A DNA stretch of 64,000 nt from Folioceros fuciformis (Eukaryota; Anthocerotophyta; Anthocerotopsida; Anthocerotales): the NCBI GenBank assembly GCA_049999805.1, contig JBNGIO010006249.1, positions 255,589-319,588 on the forward strand, written 5' to 3'. Positions 46,561 through 57,839 of the stretch are shown here, one piece after another. The notes under the pieces are model-generated. The model did not search any database, was not told the DNA's origin, and was given only the letters and a program-made list of their open reading frames with translations. Every line of letters starts with the position of its first letter. Position 1 is the first letter of the stretch. The position numbers were made by a program, and so were the translations under genes.

Positions 46561-48673
46561 ATGGCGGTCAGGGTCGGTCTTCGCTTGCTATTCTCGTCTT
46601 CTTCCTACTCTGGGGTGGGTTGGATAATTCAATAGTGAATGATGCGTAGGAATTTGAGCGGTTTTGTACTGATGCAGACATCTCTTGTGGTGCAACGCAG
46701 CAGGGGCAGCGGATGGGCTCTGGTAGTTGGGGGTTGAGCCGGTGGCTACACTCGGCAAGGGTATTGTTGTCGAAAGATGTCAACAAGAGGAAGCTGAGTC
46801 CCTTGCAGGTGGGGCCTGCCTTAAAGAGTTTGGATGTTGGTTTGTTCAGTGTGTCGTGATCCTGATGAATTCATGTGGGTAAGTGGTCGGGAACAGGAAC
46901 GAAAGATGGTGGACACGCACAAGTTACATGTACGAGGTGGTCAGGGAGGAGCTGGGTGTACCAGTATGCGAAAGAGTCGTCTTGCCCGCTATGGGTTTGC
47001 TGACGGTAACCCGACTCGTAAACTTGTAAGATGATTTGTTGATGTTGACGATGTCTGGATGCACGTTTCCCGGTTTTTGGCTCCTGCATGATGTCATTGC
47101 TTATTCTGGGTTTGGTGCAGGAGGTAATGGGGGCACTGGAGGAAGTGTGATCCTTGTCAGCTCTGCAGCAGTTTGGGACTTCAGTAATATGCAACACCAT
47201 CTCGTATGTGGTTTTGAACATGGTGTGGGCTCTGTTGCAAGTAGTTGGAGATGGGTGGGAGGCTCCAATGTTGCTTGCTTAAGTGTGCTTTGCTGCACTG
47301 TGTAGAATGCGAAGAATGGTGGTGCTGGAAGTTCAAAGAGAAGAGCAGGCAGTAGAGGTGCAGACAAGGTATATTGCCGGAGTCGAGCCTTGGGAAGTTG
47401 TTGATCTTCTCAGAGCTGAAGTTACAGTATCGCTTTCCGTTTTCGACAGGTTGTGCAGGTTCCTGTTGGAACGGTAATGCACCTACTGGAGGGGTCTCTG
47501 AGCTCATTTGAGCCTCCATCAGTCACTCCTGACGAGTCGTCATGGAGTACGCTGGAGAGAAATTTCTCCAGAGGCACAGTGGTCCACAGCCAGGACTCGC
47601 GGGAGACAGATACCGAGGCAGATGATAGTGTGGAATCGGCTGAAGCGCCGGTGTCTGACAAGAGGGAAAACCACCAGCCTTCAGATGGAAGTCTGACTTC
47701 TGAGGCGGTAGTCTGTGCTGTTGATGGGCACCCAGACAAGCAAGTGGATCCTTCTACCGATCAGCTGACGGATTCAGTTATTGTGGCTGCAGACAATGAA
47801 GAGGTGGATGCCTCTAGCGATCAGCCCTCAGAAGATCCAGATATTGAGTCTCCGGAGAATGAGGAGATAGAGGCCTCTAGCCACCAGACCACAGATCCAG
47901 ATACGGAGGCTGCAGACGATGGGGCCATGCCTCTGCCCATTCGTAGTTGTGTGGTAGAATTTGTAAAACCTGGCCAGAGTGTTATAGTTGCTTGTGGTGG
48001 TCGAGGTGGGAGGGGCAATGTCTCCATGGGTAAAACAAAGGGGGGCTTGCCAAGGCTTGAACATGAACAGGGTCATCCAGGATCTGAGGCTGTACTGCTG
48101 CTGGAGCTGAAGAGTCTGGCAGATGTGGGACTTGTTGGAATGCCTAATGCTGGCAAAAGTACGCTGTTAGGGGCACTCTCACGGGCAAGACCGGCTGTTG
48201 GGCACTACGCTTTCACAACACTAAGGCCAAACATTGGGAAAGTGGAGTTCGAGGACTTTTTCTCATTAACAGTGGCAGACATTCCTGGTTTGATTGAAGG
48301 TGCTCATCAAAATAGAGGCCTGGGTCATGATTTTCTGAGGCACATAGAGAGAACTAAAGTTTTAGCATACGTAGTGGACTTGGCTGGCGGCCTGCGAGAA
48401 AACAAAGGCCTATCACCATGGGAACAGCTCAGGGAGCTCATGTATGAGTTGGAACAGTATCAAGCGGGGTTGTCTCGTAGGCGGTCCTTGGTGGTGGCAA
48501 ACAAGGTCGATGAAGAAGGTGCAGAGATTGCTCTGAAGGAATTGAGAAGAAAAGTGCCAACAATGCCAGTTTGTCCGACCTGCGCAGTGCTGGGAGATGG
48601 AATTCATGACCTGAAGGAAGCCCTACGCGATCTCATAGATGGCTCTCAAAAGTACGAGCCGGTGAGATTATGA
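46561..48673 (+). CDS. OBGM: Obg-family GTPase, OBGM-like (mitochondrial)
   Basis: Seven exons, 46561-46614, 46678-46722, 46809-46835, 46897-47005, 47121-47203, 47306-47368 and 47450-48673, encode 534 residues. Obg proteins are GTPases that act on the large ribosomal subunit. The glycine-rich Obg fold (HVRGGQGGAGCTSMRKSR, GGNGGTGGSVIL, GGRGGRGNVS) precedes a G domain with G1 GMPNAGKST, G2 FTTLRPN, G3 DIPGL and G4 NKVD. The Arg/Ser-rich start MAVRVGLRLLFSSSSYSG fits a mitochondrial presequence, and the layout matches Arabidopsis OBGM rather than chloroplast ObgC. The first three small exons are inferred from splice sites and frame only. An acidic Ser/Asp/Glu-rich insert of about 150 residues, containing three about-20-residue repeats, separates two parts of the Obg fold. 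Ends 138 bp from the convergent PGLP stop. Confidence 0.92.
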
Positions 48674-48811
48674 CATGCAACATGTAGATTCAGCCCATTT
48701 TGTGTTCTTGGCGTCCATTGCAGTGGAAGAGGTCTACTAAGCTGAGGGCGTCCCATATACATGGGTGAGAATCGCTCTCACCAAAGGAATTGAGAAAGAG
48801 ATCCGAACATC

Positions 48812-50951
48812 CTACACAGATGCAAGCTGCTTAGCTGCAAGGAGGTCCGATATCTGATTTGCGTAAAAATCTGGTTGAACTTGGTTCTCTGGGCTTTGAA
48901 GGGTCGTCAGGGAGGTTACCCCTGAATGTGAAACGACAACTTCTTGTTAGTTGGGAGATTGTTGACAGAAGTCCCATCGTACCGCACGCAGCGAGAAAGT
49001 ACCTGATAACACGAGAAGTGTTTTACATCCGCCATTCTGCCCGAACAGAATGTCGGTATCTAGTCGGTCTCCAACCATGCAAATCTGTGATTTTGTGATC
49101 TGGAACCTGCACAAATACAGGAAGCTTCTAAGGTCAGAACTTGTTCCTGTGTCTACGTTGCTGAACAACGTTGCAAGTGTCTCCAAAGAAAACATCACAG
49201 GCACTTACTTTTCAGCCAAGTAATCCATCATGAAAGTGGAAGGCTTTCCAACCACTAGAGGCTCCTTCTTGGTCGAGCCTTTAATGGCTCCAACCATTGA
49301 ACCCCCGCCTAAGTACAGGTGAAAACAAATCCAAAACTTTCAGAATATGCGATGGATCTGAACAAGAATTGCTGCCATCAGGCTACATGTCATACCTGCC
49401 CACTCCTGTGCATCAGTCAGATGCGTGACTGCATCACAGTTGGTGGCCACGAACAAACATCCGGGATTTTCGCGGATACACAGAGTCGCATACCTGGCAG
49501 TTTACATGCAGAACAGGGTGACAGCCCATCGCAGATAAGACACATCTTCACTGAGATTGAAGATAAAACCACTAGTTCAACAACTCCTCGGACAACTCAC
49601 TGAAGCTTATAGTAGTTGAGATATCTGTCAAACCCGACCACGACTGCACCCACCTGCCGGTGCAAGCCAAGACATGTGGACCATTGGCCAACAAAAGAAC
49701 AAACAGTGAAGGCAGATATAATGCCTTGCAAACTTGGAAGAAAGCAGAAGTAGATATTTGGAACTTACGTCATGATCATGCTCCATCAACTGACCTGGTG
49801 CAAGATCTATTTTCTTTTCCCCATCCTCCTGCAAAAATCAGATCCATCGGTGGACGTGGCCCTGTCAGTCGTCTGCCTATCTGTGGTGAGACCCGAGAAG
49901 GGGGATAAAGAAAGTCATACAGGGCCCCCAATATAGTTGATGCCTGCGAGCTCTAGCTCTTTCTGAATCCCAACCTCACCAACGATGTACACCTGCATAG
50001 GTTGGCATATCTCCCTAAATCAGAACTCGAGACCAGCACGACCTCCCTTCCATCCAGTCTTTCAGGTGAGCATTTCCTACTACTAGCACCTTCTTCGTGG
50101 TAGGGAAGTTGATGGACTTCAAGTAAGCAGCTGCCGCAAACGATGACGCGAAAATTTCTTCCTGTCAAAGTGCTCCTGAGTTACAAGTGTGCAACATGTT
50201 GAGGGCAGAAGAGCTTATGACCATCAGAGTACAAGTCACCTCCGTCACAGTCAGCCCGAGAGTTTCAAACTTCTTCCCATACTGCTTCCTCGATTTGGTG
50301 GAATTGTTTGTCACAAACACCAGCCGCTTACCCTGTTTGCAAAAACCAAGCATAAATTGGACAAGGCCCGTTCCAGCACTCTCTGACCAAAGGAACGGGG
50401 AGTGCAATGCGTGCCCATAACACTCAAGGATCGAAGGAAGCATCAGTGGCCTACATGCACTGACCAGAGACCGCAATAGATCCAGCGTCTCAGGAACCCC
50501 ATCAATCAGAGTGTCTCCCTTCCAAATCACTCCATCACAGTCGAATATGAAAGTCTCCACGCTGTTGATCAGTGCAGCTGCATCAGACAGCCGAGGAGCT
50601 GCACCCGCCTTCTCTGCATACCAAGACAAAAGGATGCCATCACCCTCAAAGTCATGGCCCAAAAAAACCTCTTCCATCCTGCATTTGTTTGCCTCCCACA
50701 CCGTCGTCCCCAAGTGCAAGCTCACCAGCAGTGCTGCCATTGCCCTCGGAAGCCATGGCGCGCACCAAACGGGGAACTGCAGCCCGGGCCCTGTAAGCAC
50801 CAGAGCGGAAGCCTCCTCTCCCGCACAGCAGCGGAGCGGCAGTGACACCCCTGGAGCAGAACGCAGCCAAATTGGTGAATGTGAGCTTGGCAGGCCCGGC
50901 ACACAGCCCCGCCTTCAAGCCCCCAGCGCGCAGCACTGCTCCCGTCTGCAT
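48812..50951 (-). CDS. PGLP1: Phosphoglycolate phosphatase, chloroplast
   Basis: Eleven exons, 50951-50726, 50613-50465, 50332-50240, 50161-50090, 49992-49921, 49828-49769, 49653-49601, 49493-49396, 49308-49209, 49106-49003 and 48921-48812, encode 378 residues. The enzyme hydrolyses 2-phosphoglycolate to glycolate in the chloroplast stroma, the first step of photorespiration. HAD motifs are intact: FIFDCDGVIWKGD (nucleophile Asp and acid Asp), FVTNNSTKS, the Lys in VVGKPS, and MVGDRLDTDILFG. Also typical are EHDHDVGAVVVGFDRY and NPGCLFVATNCDAVTHLTDA. Residues 1 to about 65 are Ala/Arg/Ser-rich, a transit peptide. The start is the first in-frame ATG of exon 1. Head to head with the UPF0114 gene, 822 bp apart. 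Plastid PGLP1 is preferred over the cytosolic paralogue because of the transit peptide. Confidence 0.96.
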
Positions 50952-51773
50952 TGCTCTTGCTCCTGCCTCCTGCTCCTGCTGCAACAATCTGCCCAGCAGC
51001 GAGCAGGGGCCGTCGTGCTAAGAAATCCTCCCTGATTGAATCGATTTGCGCACTCTGGAAGTTGAGAATTGCGAGGAAAATTCGTGGGCGATGCCTACGA
51101 TAGGCGACGAGGAACGTCTGAGCCGCTGCAAAAACTGGACCTCCCGTATTCGGCGGCCGGATAAAGGAGGGAGGAGGGAAGAGGTTGCGTACGTATCTAC
51201 GTGCATACATAGCCGGACGATAGTATGGCAACCAGGTAGGGCCAGTCAAGCACGTGGTGGGTCCGTAGTCCCGGTGACCAACGGAGGATTGCACGCTGAT
51301 GCGATGGCGACACACCCACCAAACTGGAGATGCCTAATTCCTTTGCCCGATTCCCGCATGGAAGGTCCAGGGTGGGCGGCGCTTTAAGCACCAGCACGAC
51401 AGTGCAGCTCATTCCTGCGCAGTGAAGTAGCGGAGCAGAGTGAAGTGCAGTAGCACGCACGCAGAAAGTCGGGGTCGGCTGGAACCGTTCACCGTGTCCT
51501 TCTGTATGCCTCGCTCTGCAGTGATTCTTTTCTTCCTACCTCGCAGCTTAGGGGTGCTTTCCCGCCAGCCTGACTGATTCATGAGTATTAGCTGCCGGGA
51601 GGTAGATTGGTGGGCGGTGCTGTTTGCGGGCTTCGTTCCTTTGATTGCTCGGGAGGTGTAGGTGACGGAGCTCGGTTTGTTGCCACGCTGCGGATGCCAT
51701 TGAATTCAGTGTCCTGGGAGAGTGAGTGGGTGAATTTGCGGCTGAGCGGGTAGAGCTCCTGCTTGCTCCGATC

Positions 51774-53244
51774 ATGGGGAGTGTGGGGGTGCATGTGGGC
51801 TTGTCCTCTTGCAAGGGATGTGACTTGAATGCGATGCTGCACGACCTGTCCCCGCCAAGCTCGCGACTGGGGAAGGCGTCGGGATTGTGGTTAGGCGATT
51901 TGGGATGTATAGGTGATGTGGGCGAGTCCTTGTCGGTCCGGTGGGGGGCTTTGTCTAGCTGCAGGGCTGGAGTGCATCCGTTGTTGAAGAGGAGCATTTC
52001 GAGTAGGAAGCTTCTCAGGGCTGCCGTGAGGAGGGGGAGGACGGTGAGGGCATCGCTGCAGGAAAGTGTGTTTCCGGTTCCTCAGGAGGATCTTAGAGGC
52101 GAGAACGGAGCGGCCGCCGCCGTGCTCGAAGGCTCTACTCGGGGCCGGGCTGCAGCCTTGCTCGGTGATGATGATTCGAAGCAGCCTGGGAAGAAGCCCA
52201 GGAAGGAGACTATCCTGGAGAGAACTCGCCGCCTGGAGGAGCTCATCGAGAGGGTTTGTTCTGCCTCCGTTCTTTCGTATTCTTTACTGCTTTGTGAGTC
52301 TCATGTTCTCTGTGCTTGTTGCTGGTGCTGGTGCAGGTGATATTCAATTGTCGGTTCTTCGCCATCATGGCTGTCTTTGGTTCGCTAGCAGGGTCTCTCC
52401 TATGCTTCTTCAAGGTGATTTTTGCGCTGTGCATTGTGTTGAATCTATTGCATATGGTTCAGGAAAGAATCTGTAACAGTCTTGTCTTGCAGCTTTCCCA
52501 CTGCTAGTGCTACGGCTTCCCGACCTGATTTGGAACGGTTGTGATCAGGGTTCGTTGTTCATTGTGGAATCCTTCCGGGAGTACTTCTGCTGTCAGTTCT
52601 CTGGGGTTCGGACTGGGAAAGTGATACTCCTCCTTGTAGAGGCTGTTGGTAAGCCTCACTCATCACTGTATCTATCCTTTTGGACCTCACTCTAGTTCTT
52701 AAAGTCATTGGACTTCGTAAGGCAAGTTGCCAAGATCATAAGTAGTCAGTTTCCATCCTCCCATCTACTTGTCAGTTCACACATGGAGAGCTTTGTGTGC
52801 AGATGTGTATCTGATGGGTACAGTGATGCTCATATTCGGCATGGGCCTGTACGAACTCTTCATTAGTAGCTTAGAAATTGCAGGTGAAGCTTGTGAAGGA
52901 AGATCAGCCATGTGCGGCTCCAATCTCTTCGGCTTGTTCAGATTGAGGGTAAGTATCAAGCCAAATGCTACGTGCAGTGTTCTTTCATGGGCTGCTACAC
53001 TGCATCTGAACTCCAGTGCTCCGAGCAGGAACGACCAAAATGGCTGGAGATACGATCTCTCGATGAGCTAAAGACAAAATTGGGACACGTCATTGTCATG
53101 ATTCTGCTGGTTGGGATGTTCGAGAAGAGCAAGAAGGTTCCTGTGAATTCGGGTTTGGATCTTCTCTGCTTTGCTGCCTCAATACTTCTGGCCTCTGGTT
53201 GCCTATTTCTTCTTTCTAAGCTCAGCAAGGAGGGAACGCATTGA
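51774..53244 (+). CDS. UPF0114 family membrane protein, probably plastid
   Basis: Five exons, 51774-52253, 52337-52414, 52549-52648, 52803-52948 and 53029-53244, encode 339 residues. The family (bacterial YqhA and plant plastid relatives) has no established activity. After an about-160-residue N-terminal part with a likely transit peptide (LLKRSISSRKLLRAAVRRGR), the conserved region begins with ERVIFNCRFFAIMAVFGSLA. It continues with a membrane segment, VILLLVEAVDVYLMGTVMLI, FGMGLYELFIS, SNLFGLFRLRERPKWLEIRS, and two closing membrane segments around LGHVIVMILLVGMF and LLCFAASILLASGCLFLL. The exon-5 acceptor was chosen because it makes the typical LFRLRERPKWLE junction. An alternative three codons upstream is possible. 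Confidence 0.9.
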
Positions 53245-55191
53245 TCGTCTCTATCATGCTATCATCACCTGCTGGCATGGTTGCAATGGTTACTGGGGAA
53301 CTGGGAGGAAGTATTCTTGCTTGTACATGTTGCCGGGTAGACATCTTGTAACTGGTGGATAAATCCGTCTGTTGTTCCTTCGAGTGACACCCACTCCAAA
53401 TGATGGCTCTGCAGAAGGCACAGCTCATCACAAGCAGCAGGTGTCCAGGAACAAGCAGTCAATCAATCTAATTTAACAACGCTTGACTCCAACCTGTCAA
53501 GGCTTAGAAAAGGGTCGTCTTCGATTGTGACCTGGTGCCACGAGCTGTGATTCAAGTCTCCTGAAAGCACACCATGCCATCGGCCACGAAAGCACACGCC
53601 ATAGCTATATACGACACTCTCTCAAGCAACCAAGTTGTCCAAGTTGGCCGAGTCAGCCAACTTTTTTTTTTTCCCCTTTCTCTTCTTCTGTGAAATAAAA
53701 GCTGGCCGGCTCGGCCCACACCGAGGCTATGGCAGCAGGTACAACTCGGGTCCAGGTTCGCCTAGCTTTCTAAGAGCTGGAAGTACATCCAGAGCTGAGG
53801 CACATTCTTGTACTGGTGGTAACGGACAAAGAACCCAGTGGCAGCCGGCAACCAATCCGTACTTACGTGTTCTTACATTGATACGTATATATCTAAAATA
53901 TGTTTAATATAGCTCATAAATGCAAATATGTATTTCAGCATAAGATTTTGTTCCACTCTGATATGCTTCCCGCAAGAGGAAGAGATGGCAGAGCACCGTC
54001 CGGTCCGTGAGGAGTGTTAGGGGCCATATTAGTCAGGTAGCCACACTAGCTCCATTCGCACGATACTGAAGTGGCCTGCCCGGCGCTCTCTAACGGAATG
54101 AGAGGGATTACCAAGACTCGCCCTGACTGGTTTGAAGACGAGCATTTTAGTTCGATCTGGATCGAGGATGTCACTGCCTGACTACCTGGTCTTCAATGCA
54201 AGCCATAGATGATGTGCATCACAGAACAATCTTGGAGCATGATCCTCAGTTTCGCTGGGAGAGCATGGAGAGAGCATAGCATGAGTAGAGGGGAACAGAG
54301 ACATGGAGATCAGTGGTGACTGGTGAATTCCGTCCGTGATGGAGTGTAGAATGATGAAGCTGAATGTCGAATAGCCACGGGAAGCCTATGAGGTATTCCG
54401 GCTGCTGACTACCCGACAGAGCCCTCTACTGCACCCAAAACCCTAAACCCGCACAACACCCTAACAACACCTCACCTGCTAGAAAAAAGATAACCCCGGC
54501 AGCATCGCCTGCACGAAGGCAGGTCTTCGCTCGTCCGCCTCCTTCTCTAATCATAGGTGGAGCGGGAGGATAGCAAGGCAACCAAGAAGGCCGCCGCCCG
54601 CAGATCCCGCAAGCACAAAACAGGGTAGGGTAGACTGTAAGGTGGGAACGGAGGGGAAGGGTATGAGAAAGGGGAAAAAGCCCTCCAGCGGCCCGCAGCC
54701 CCTAGTGCTATGGAGCTCAGCTCTCCACCGGTCTTCGCCAGGGCCTCCCCGCTAACTGAGCCCTTCCTTGCTGTCGGATCTTCGCTTGCTCCAGCCACAG
54801 TGGCAGCTTAAGTGTATGCCTACAGAGAATAGACGAATATTGGGCTCTAATTGGGGGGCTTTAATTTTAATCTATCCTACCGAACATAAATGCTTTACCC
54901 ACATGCGTCACTTTTTCTTGCTCTCGTATATTCGTCTGCTCTCGGCATCTGAAGGAGAGGAGGAGCAGTTTCTACGAGAGCAAGTGAGCGGAAAGTGCAA
55001 GGTAAGGTAATTTCCCTACAAATCGTGTTTAACGAGATGACGTCTAGGGATAGGAGATACACGCATGGCGCTTGTGCTGAACTGACTCCCAGGCTCCGTG
55101 ACGGCCAGCCATGATGCTGCAGGGTGCTGGTTGGGCAAGGGAGCAAGTATTGTGTTTGTGATCGGGAGCGAGGGAAGGCCAGGCGAGCAAG
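53245..55191. other. Intergenic region, no gene recognised
   Basis: Nearly 2 kb between the UPF0114 and DUF1664 genes. Apart from a telo-box-like motif (separate entry), a short open segment around 54,557-54,625 encodes a basic peptide (SKATKKAAARRSRKHK) between a possible acceptor and donor; alone it does not support a gene. The final 300 bp are presumably the DUF1664 leader. Confidence 0.5.
54437..54450 (+). promoter_or_regulatory. Telo-box-like motif
   Basis: The stretch AAAACCCTAAACCC contains the plant telo-box AAACCCTAA, followed by another ACCCTAA at about 54,459. Telo-boxes are frequent in promoters of translation-related genes; which gene this one would serve is unclear. Confidence 0.4.
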
Positions 55192-56250
55192 ATGCAGACT
55201 GCTACTCTGGGAGCCAGCAAGGTTTTGATCCTCATCGGGGCCGGGGTGACGGGGTCAGTGGTTTTAGGGAATGGCAGAATCGGGGATCTCTTCTCAGACT
55301 TGTCCAAAGTGGTGTTGAAGTACGTGAAGGAGGACAAGGACGGCACCGCGGAAGGAGGCGCGGGAGAGAGCACCGCCATTCTCACTAAGCAGATCGAGCG
55401 CCTCACGAGGGAACTTAGGCAGCTGGCGGCTTCCAGACCTATCACAGTGGTGAATGGACCGGGCCAGAGTTCGGGCACCAGTATTGCGTCCTTAGCTGTT
55501 CCGGTGGTGGTGATTGGAGCTGCGGGATATGGCTACATGTGGTGGAAGGGCATCACGCTCAGCAGCATCATGTATGTGACCAGGAACCAGATGAATTCGG
55601 CTGTGGCTACAGTGAGCAAGCAGTTAACGCAGTTTTCTGAAGCTCTGTCCGTTGCCAAGAAGCATCTGACTTCGCGGCTTGATTTCATGTCCAAGAGGTT
55701 GGATGAGAGCATCAGTGTACAGTCGGTGATCAAAGACCAAGTCTCTGAGGTTTTATGCAAGGTGGAGGACGTCGGGGCTGAGATGCAGACTGTGCAGCAG
55801 ATAGTGCAGGGGCTGGAAGTGAGGATCACTGACATCCAGGGAAAGCAGGATTTCGGGAATCGTGGGATTGTGTTGTTATGCCAGTTTGCTCAGCGGAGCA
55901 TGGAAGGCGGGCAGGGCCCTCGCTTTGTCATGGGAGGTGCAGAGGGCCCTCCGCTCCTCGTGGACAGCTCCGACAAGCCTCACGTTCTCATGGAAGGTGG
56001 ATGCACACCTCAGCTTTTGGAAGATATCAAGACCTTCTCGTCCATGCGTTTGGAGCGAGCTGCATCCTCACCAGCCATTCCCAACATGTCAGGGCTCAAG
56101 GAATTGCAGTTTATTTCGGATCACTTAGCTCCAAGCGTGGGCAATACAGATAAAATAGATTTCAATGCTGCAGTGGAAACTCCAGTCAGACATCATTTGC
56201 CAAGATCTTTTCAGTTTTTACGGCCTGTTATGTCAATGCCAAGGACGTGA
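55192..56250 (+). CDS. DUF1664 family protein
   Basis: One uninterrupted frame of 352 residues from the ATG at 55192. The plant DUF1664 family is uncharacterised. Its signature is clear here: an N-terminal hydrophobic helix with GASKVLILIGAGVTGSVVL, the block QLAASRPITVVNGPG, a second membrane segment ending GYGYMWWKGI, and a long coiled-coil (about residues 120-220: NQMNSAVATVSKQL, VAKKHLTSRLDFM, VQQIVQGLEVRI). The C-terminal about 110 residues are low in predicted structure. All neighbouring genes except CHLM have several introns and I recall the family being intron-rich in flowering plants, so the lack of introns is notable. It ends tail to tail with the heat-shock gene. Confidence 0.9.
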   Translation: MQTATLGASKVLILIGAGVTGSVVLGNGRIGDLFSDLSKVVLKYVKEDKDGTAEGGAGESTAILTKQIERLTRELRQLAASRPITVVNGPGQSSGTSIASLAVPVVVIGAAGYGYMWWKGITLSSIMYVTRNQMNSAVATVSKQLTQFSEALSVAKKHLTSRLDFMSKRLDESISVQSVIKDQVSEVLCKVEDVGAEMQTVQQIVQGLEVRITDIQGKQDFGNRGIVLLCQFAQRSMEGGQGPRFVMGGAEGPPLLVDSSDKPHVLMEGGCTPQLLEDIKTFSSMRLERAASSPAIPNMSGLKELQFISDHLAPSVGNTDKIDFNAAVETPVRHHLPRSFQFLRPVMSMPRT

Positions 56251-56900
56251 CATTTTGCATGGGTGGGAGGTGCCAACTTCTTTGCCCGCCCTCAACATCG
56301 CATTGCGAGGTGTCATGAGTTCTACTTTTTTTTCTACACAGTTTCCTACTGGTGTCTACCTGTTTAGTGTCCCCGATATTCCAGGAACTATGGAGATATT
56401 CATTTCATATGAAGGACGCTGAGCATCCTGTGGAGTGTAGTGTACACGGGAACTGTCTACTTTATTCATCTGACCTTTCGTACTGCGGATCCACACTTGT
56501 GAAAGCTGCGAAATTTGATGGAAAAGAAATTGTGCAGGTAACATTTTCTGGGTGCTGTAGTGAGGTCTCCAATTTTGTCGGCCTGGTGGCCTGGAACTGG
56601 TCGCTGCAGACTACTACATATGTGGCCCACTTTGTCCAAGCATTGGGACCATATCGGTTCTTAGCCAGGCGCACACATACTTCGCAAATGCTCTTCTTGG
56701 TTTTCGTAACAAAAATCGTTCCAAATCAGTTTCCGGGGAGGCCTTGGTCGGTGGTTGCTACGCGTGTCCTAAGAGCCCGGAGTTGTCTAAGAAGAAATCC
56801 CAATACTAGTCTCTCCGCACTGCGCGGAAGCTGACATTTAACAGGCAAAATGAGCTGTCTTTCATTCGAAGCTGAAATTAAGCGCGGCAAACATGTGCGT

Positions 56901-57536
56901 CTAGGAAACCTCGATCTTGCGAACAGCTGCTGCGCTCGAATTCTTCTCTTTCGGGACGGTGATAGTCAGAACACCGTCTTCCACGTGAGCACTGATGTCA
57001 TCCAACTTGTAATTGGAATCCGGAGGCAGGCGGAAATGTCTCTCAAAGGTGCTGGAGAATCTCTCAACGTGGTGCCAATGATCCTTGTCGTCGCTCTCTT
57101 CCCGTGGGCGCTCTCCGTAGATGCTAAGCGTGCGATCATCTTCTAACTGCACGGTGATATCCTCCTTTGTCAGGCCTGTGAAGAGGAGCATCAGAGACTT
57201 CAACAACTCCAATGCAGCAAACTGGCAGAGCATTCATCAACTGCACTGCTGCAAAGTGTGAAAGGGATTACGAACTAAACCGCTGCACAGTAACACAGAC
57301 GTCTGCGAAAGACGTGCAACACAATCCTCTGAATGGGCTTTCGAAGTGGTAGCATACCAGGAAGATCAGCCTTGAAGACATGTGCATCCACGGTCTCCAA
57401 CCAGTCGGTCCTGGCGATTGTGTGCTCGTCACCCCTGCGGCAAAGAAGCGAGTCAGAGATTGTTCCAGATATCGGCACAAATGGTGAACAAGGTCTTGCA
57501 CCATCCCGACCAGCTGCTCTGTCGCGCCAGCGCCAT
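56901..57536 (-). CDS. Small heat-shock protein (HSP20, alpha-crystallin domain)
   Basis: The last exon (57175-56901) and the exon before it (ending 57358) join in phase 1 and encode the whole alpha-crystallin domain: ARTDWLETVDAHVFKADLPG, LTKEDITVQLEDDRTLSIYG, FERHFRLPPDSNYKLDDI and the signature DGVLTITVPK, with a C-terminal KIEVS. Such proteins form oligomers that hold unfolding proteins. The N-terminus is uncertain. The frame of the middle exon has no ATG; a start at 57536 (MALARQSSW) joined by a short 55-bp intron (57489-57435) gives 132 residues in frame. No peroxisomal SKL or ER signal is present, so cytosolic or nuclear location is likely. A TTC-GC-GAA heat-shock element lies about 195 bp upstream. 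Confidence 0.85.
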
Positions 57537-57727
57537 TGCCTGCTACCTACTATCGTCCGGCGGAATTGACGAAAATACAACTTATACAGACTCAAGAAGG
57601 TTGCTGGGATGAAGCGTCGGATCCAGAATTCTCCAGAAGATGTCGGAAGTTTACCGTTTGAAGGACAGTAGTACAGGACTAAAGGACCGAAACAGCGGCT
57701 GGAATAACCTCACGAAAACGGTTCACA

Positions 57728-57746
57728 TGATTCGCGAACAGAAGTC
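57728..57746 (-). promoter_or_regulatory. Heat-shock element upstream of the small HSP gene
   Basis: The minus strand reads CTTCTGTTCGCGAAT, containing the inverted pentamers nTTCnnGAAn (TTCGCGAA, 57731-57738) with another TTC two bases upstream. It lies about 195 bp before the proposed start codon, in the expected direction. Confidence 0.55.
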
Positions 57747-57839
57747 TTGATAAAACATTTAGGTGAGAGTAGTTTCAAAATCAACTCTTCCGCATAATGC
57801 GAAGATAGAGGACAGTTCCTCGTAACAAAATTGGAAAAC

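Noticed and set aside
54557-54625. Basic peptide between possible splice sites near the telo-box
   Set aside because: Too short, without a start or further exons; composition alone does not show a ribosomal protein.
56352-56834. 160-residue plus-strand frame after the DUF1664 gene
   Set aside because: No ATG at its start and no domain; probably 3' untranslated or intergenic sequence.
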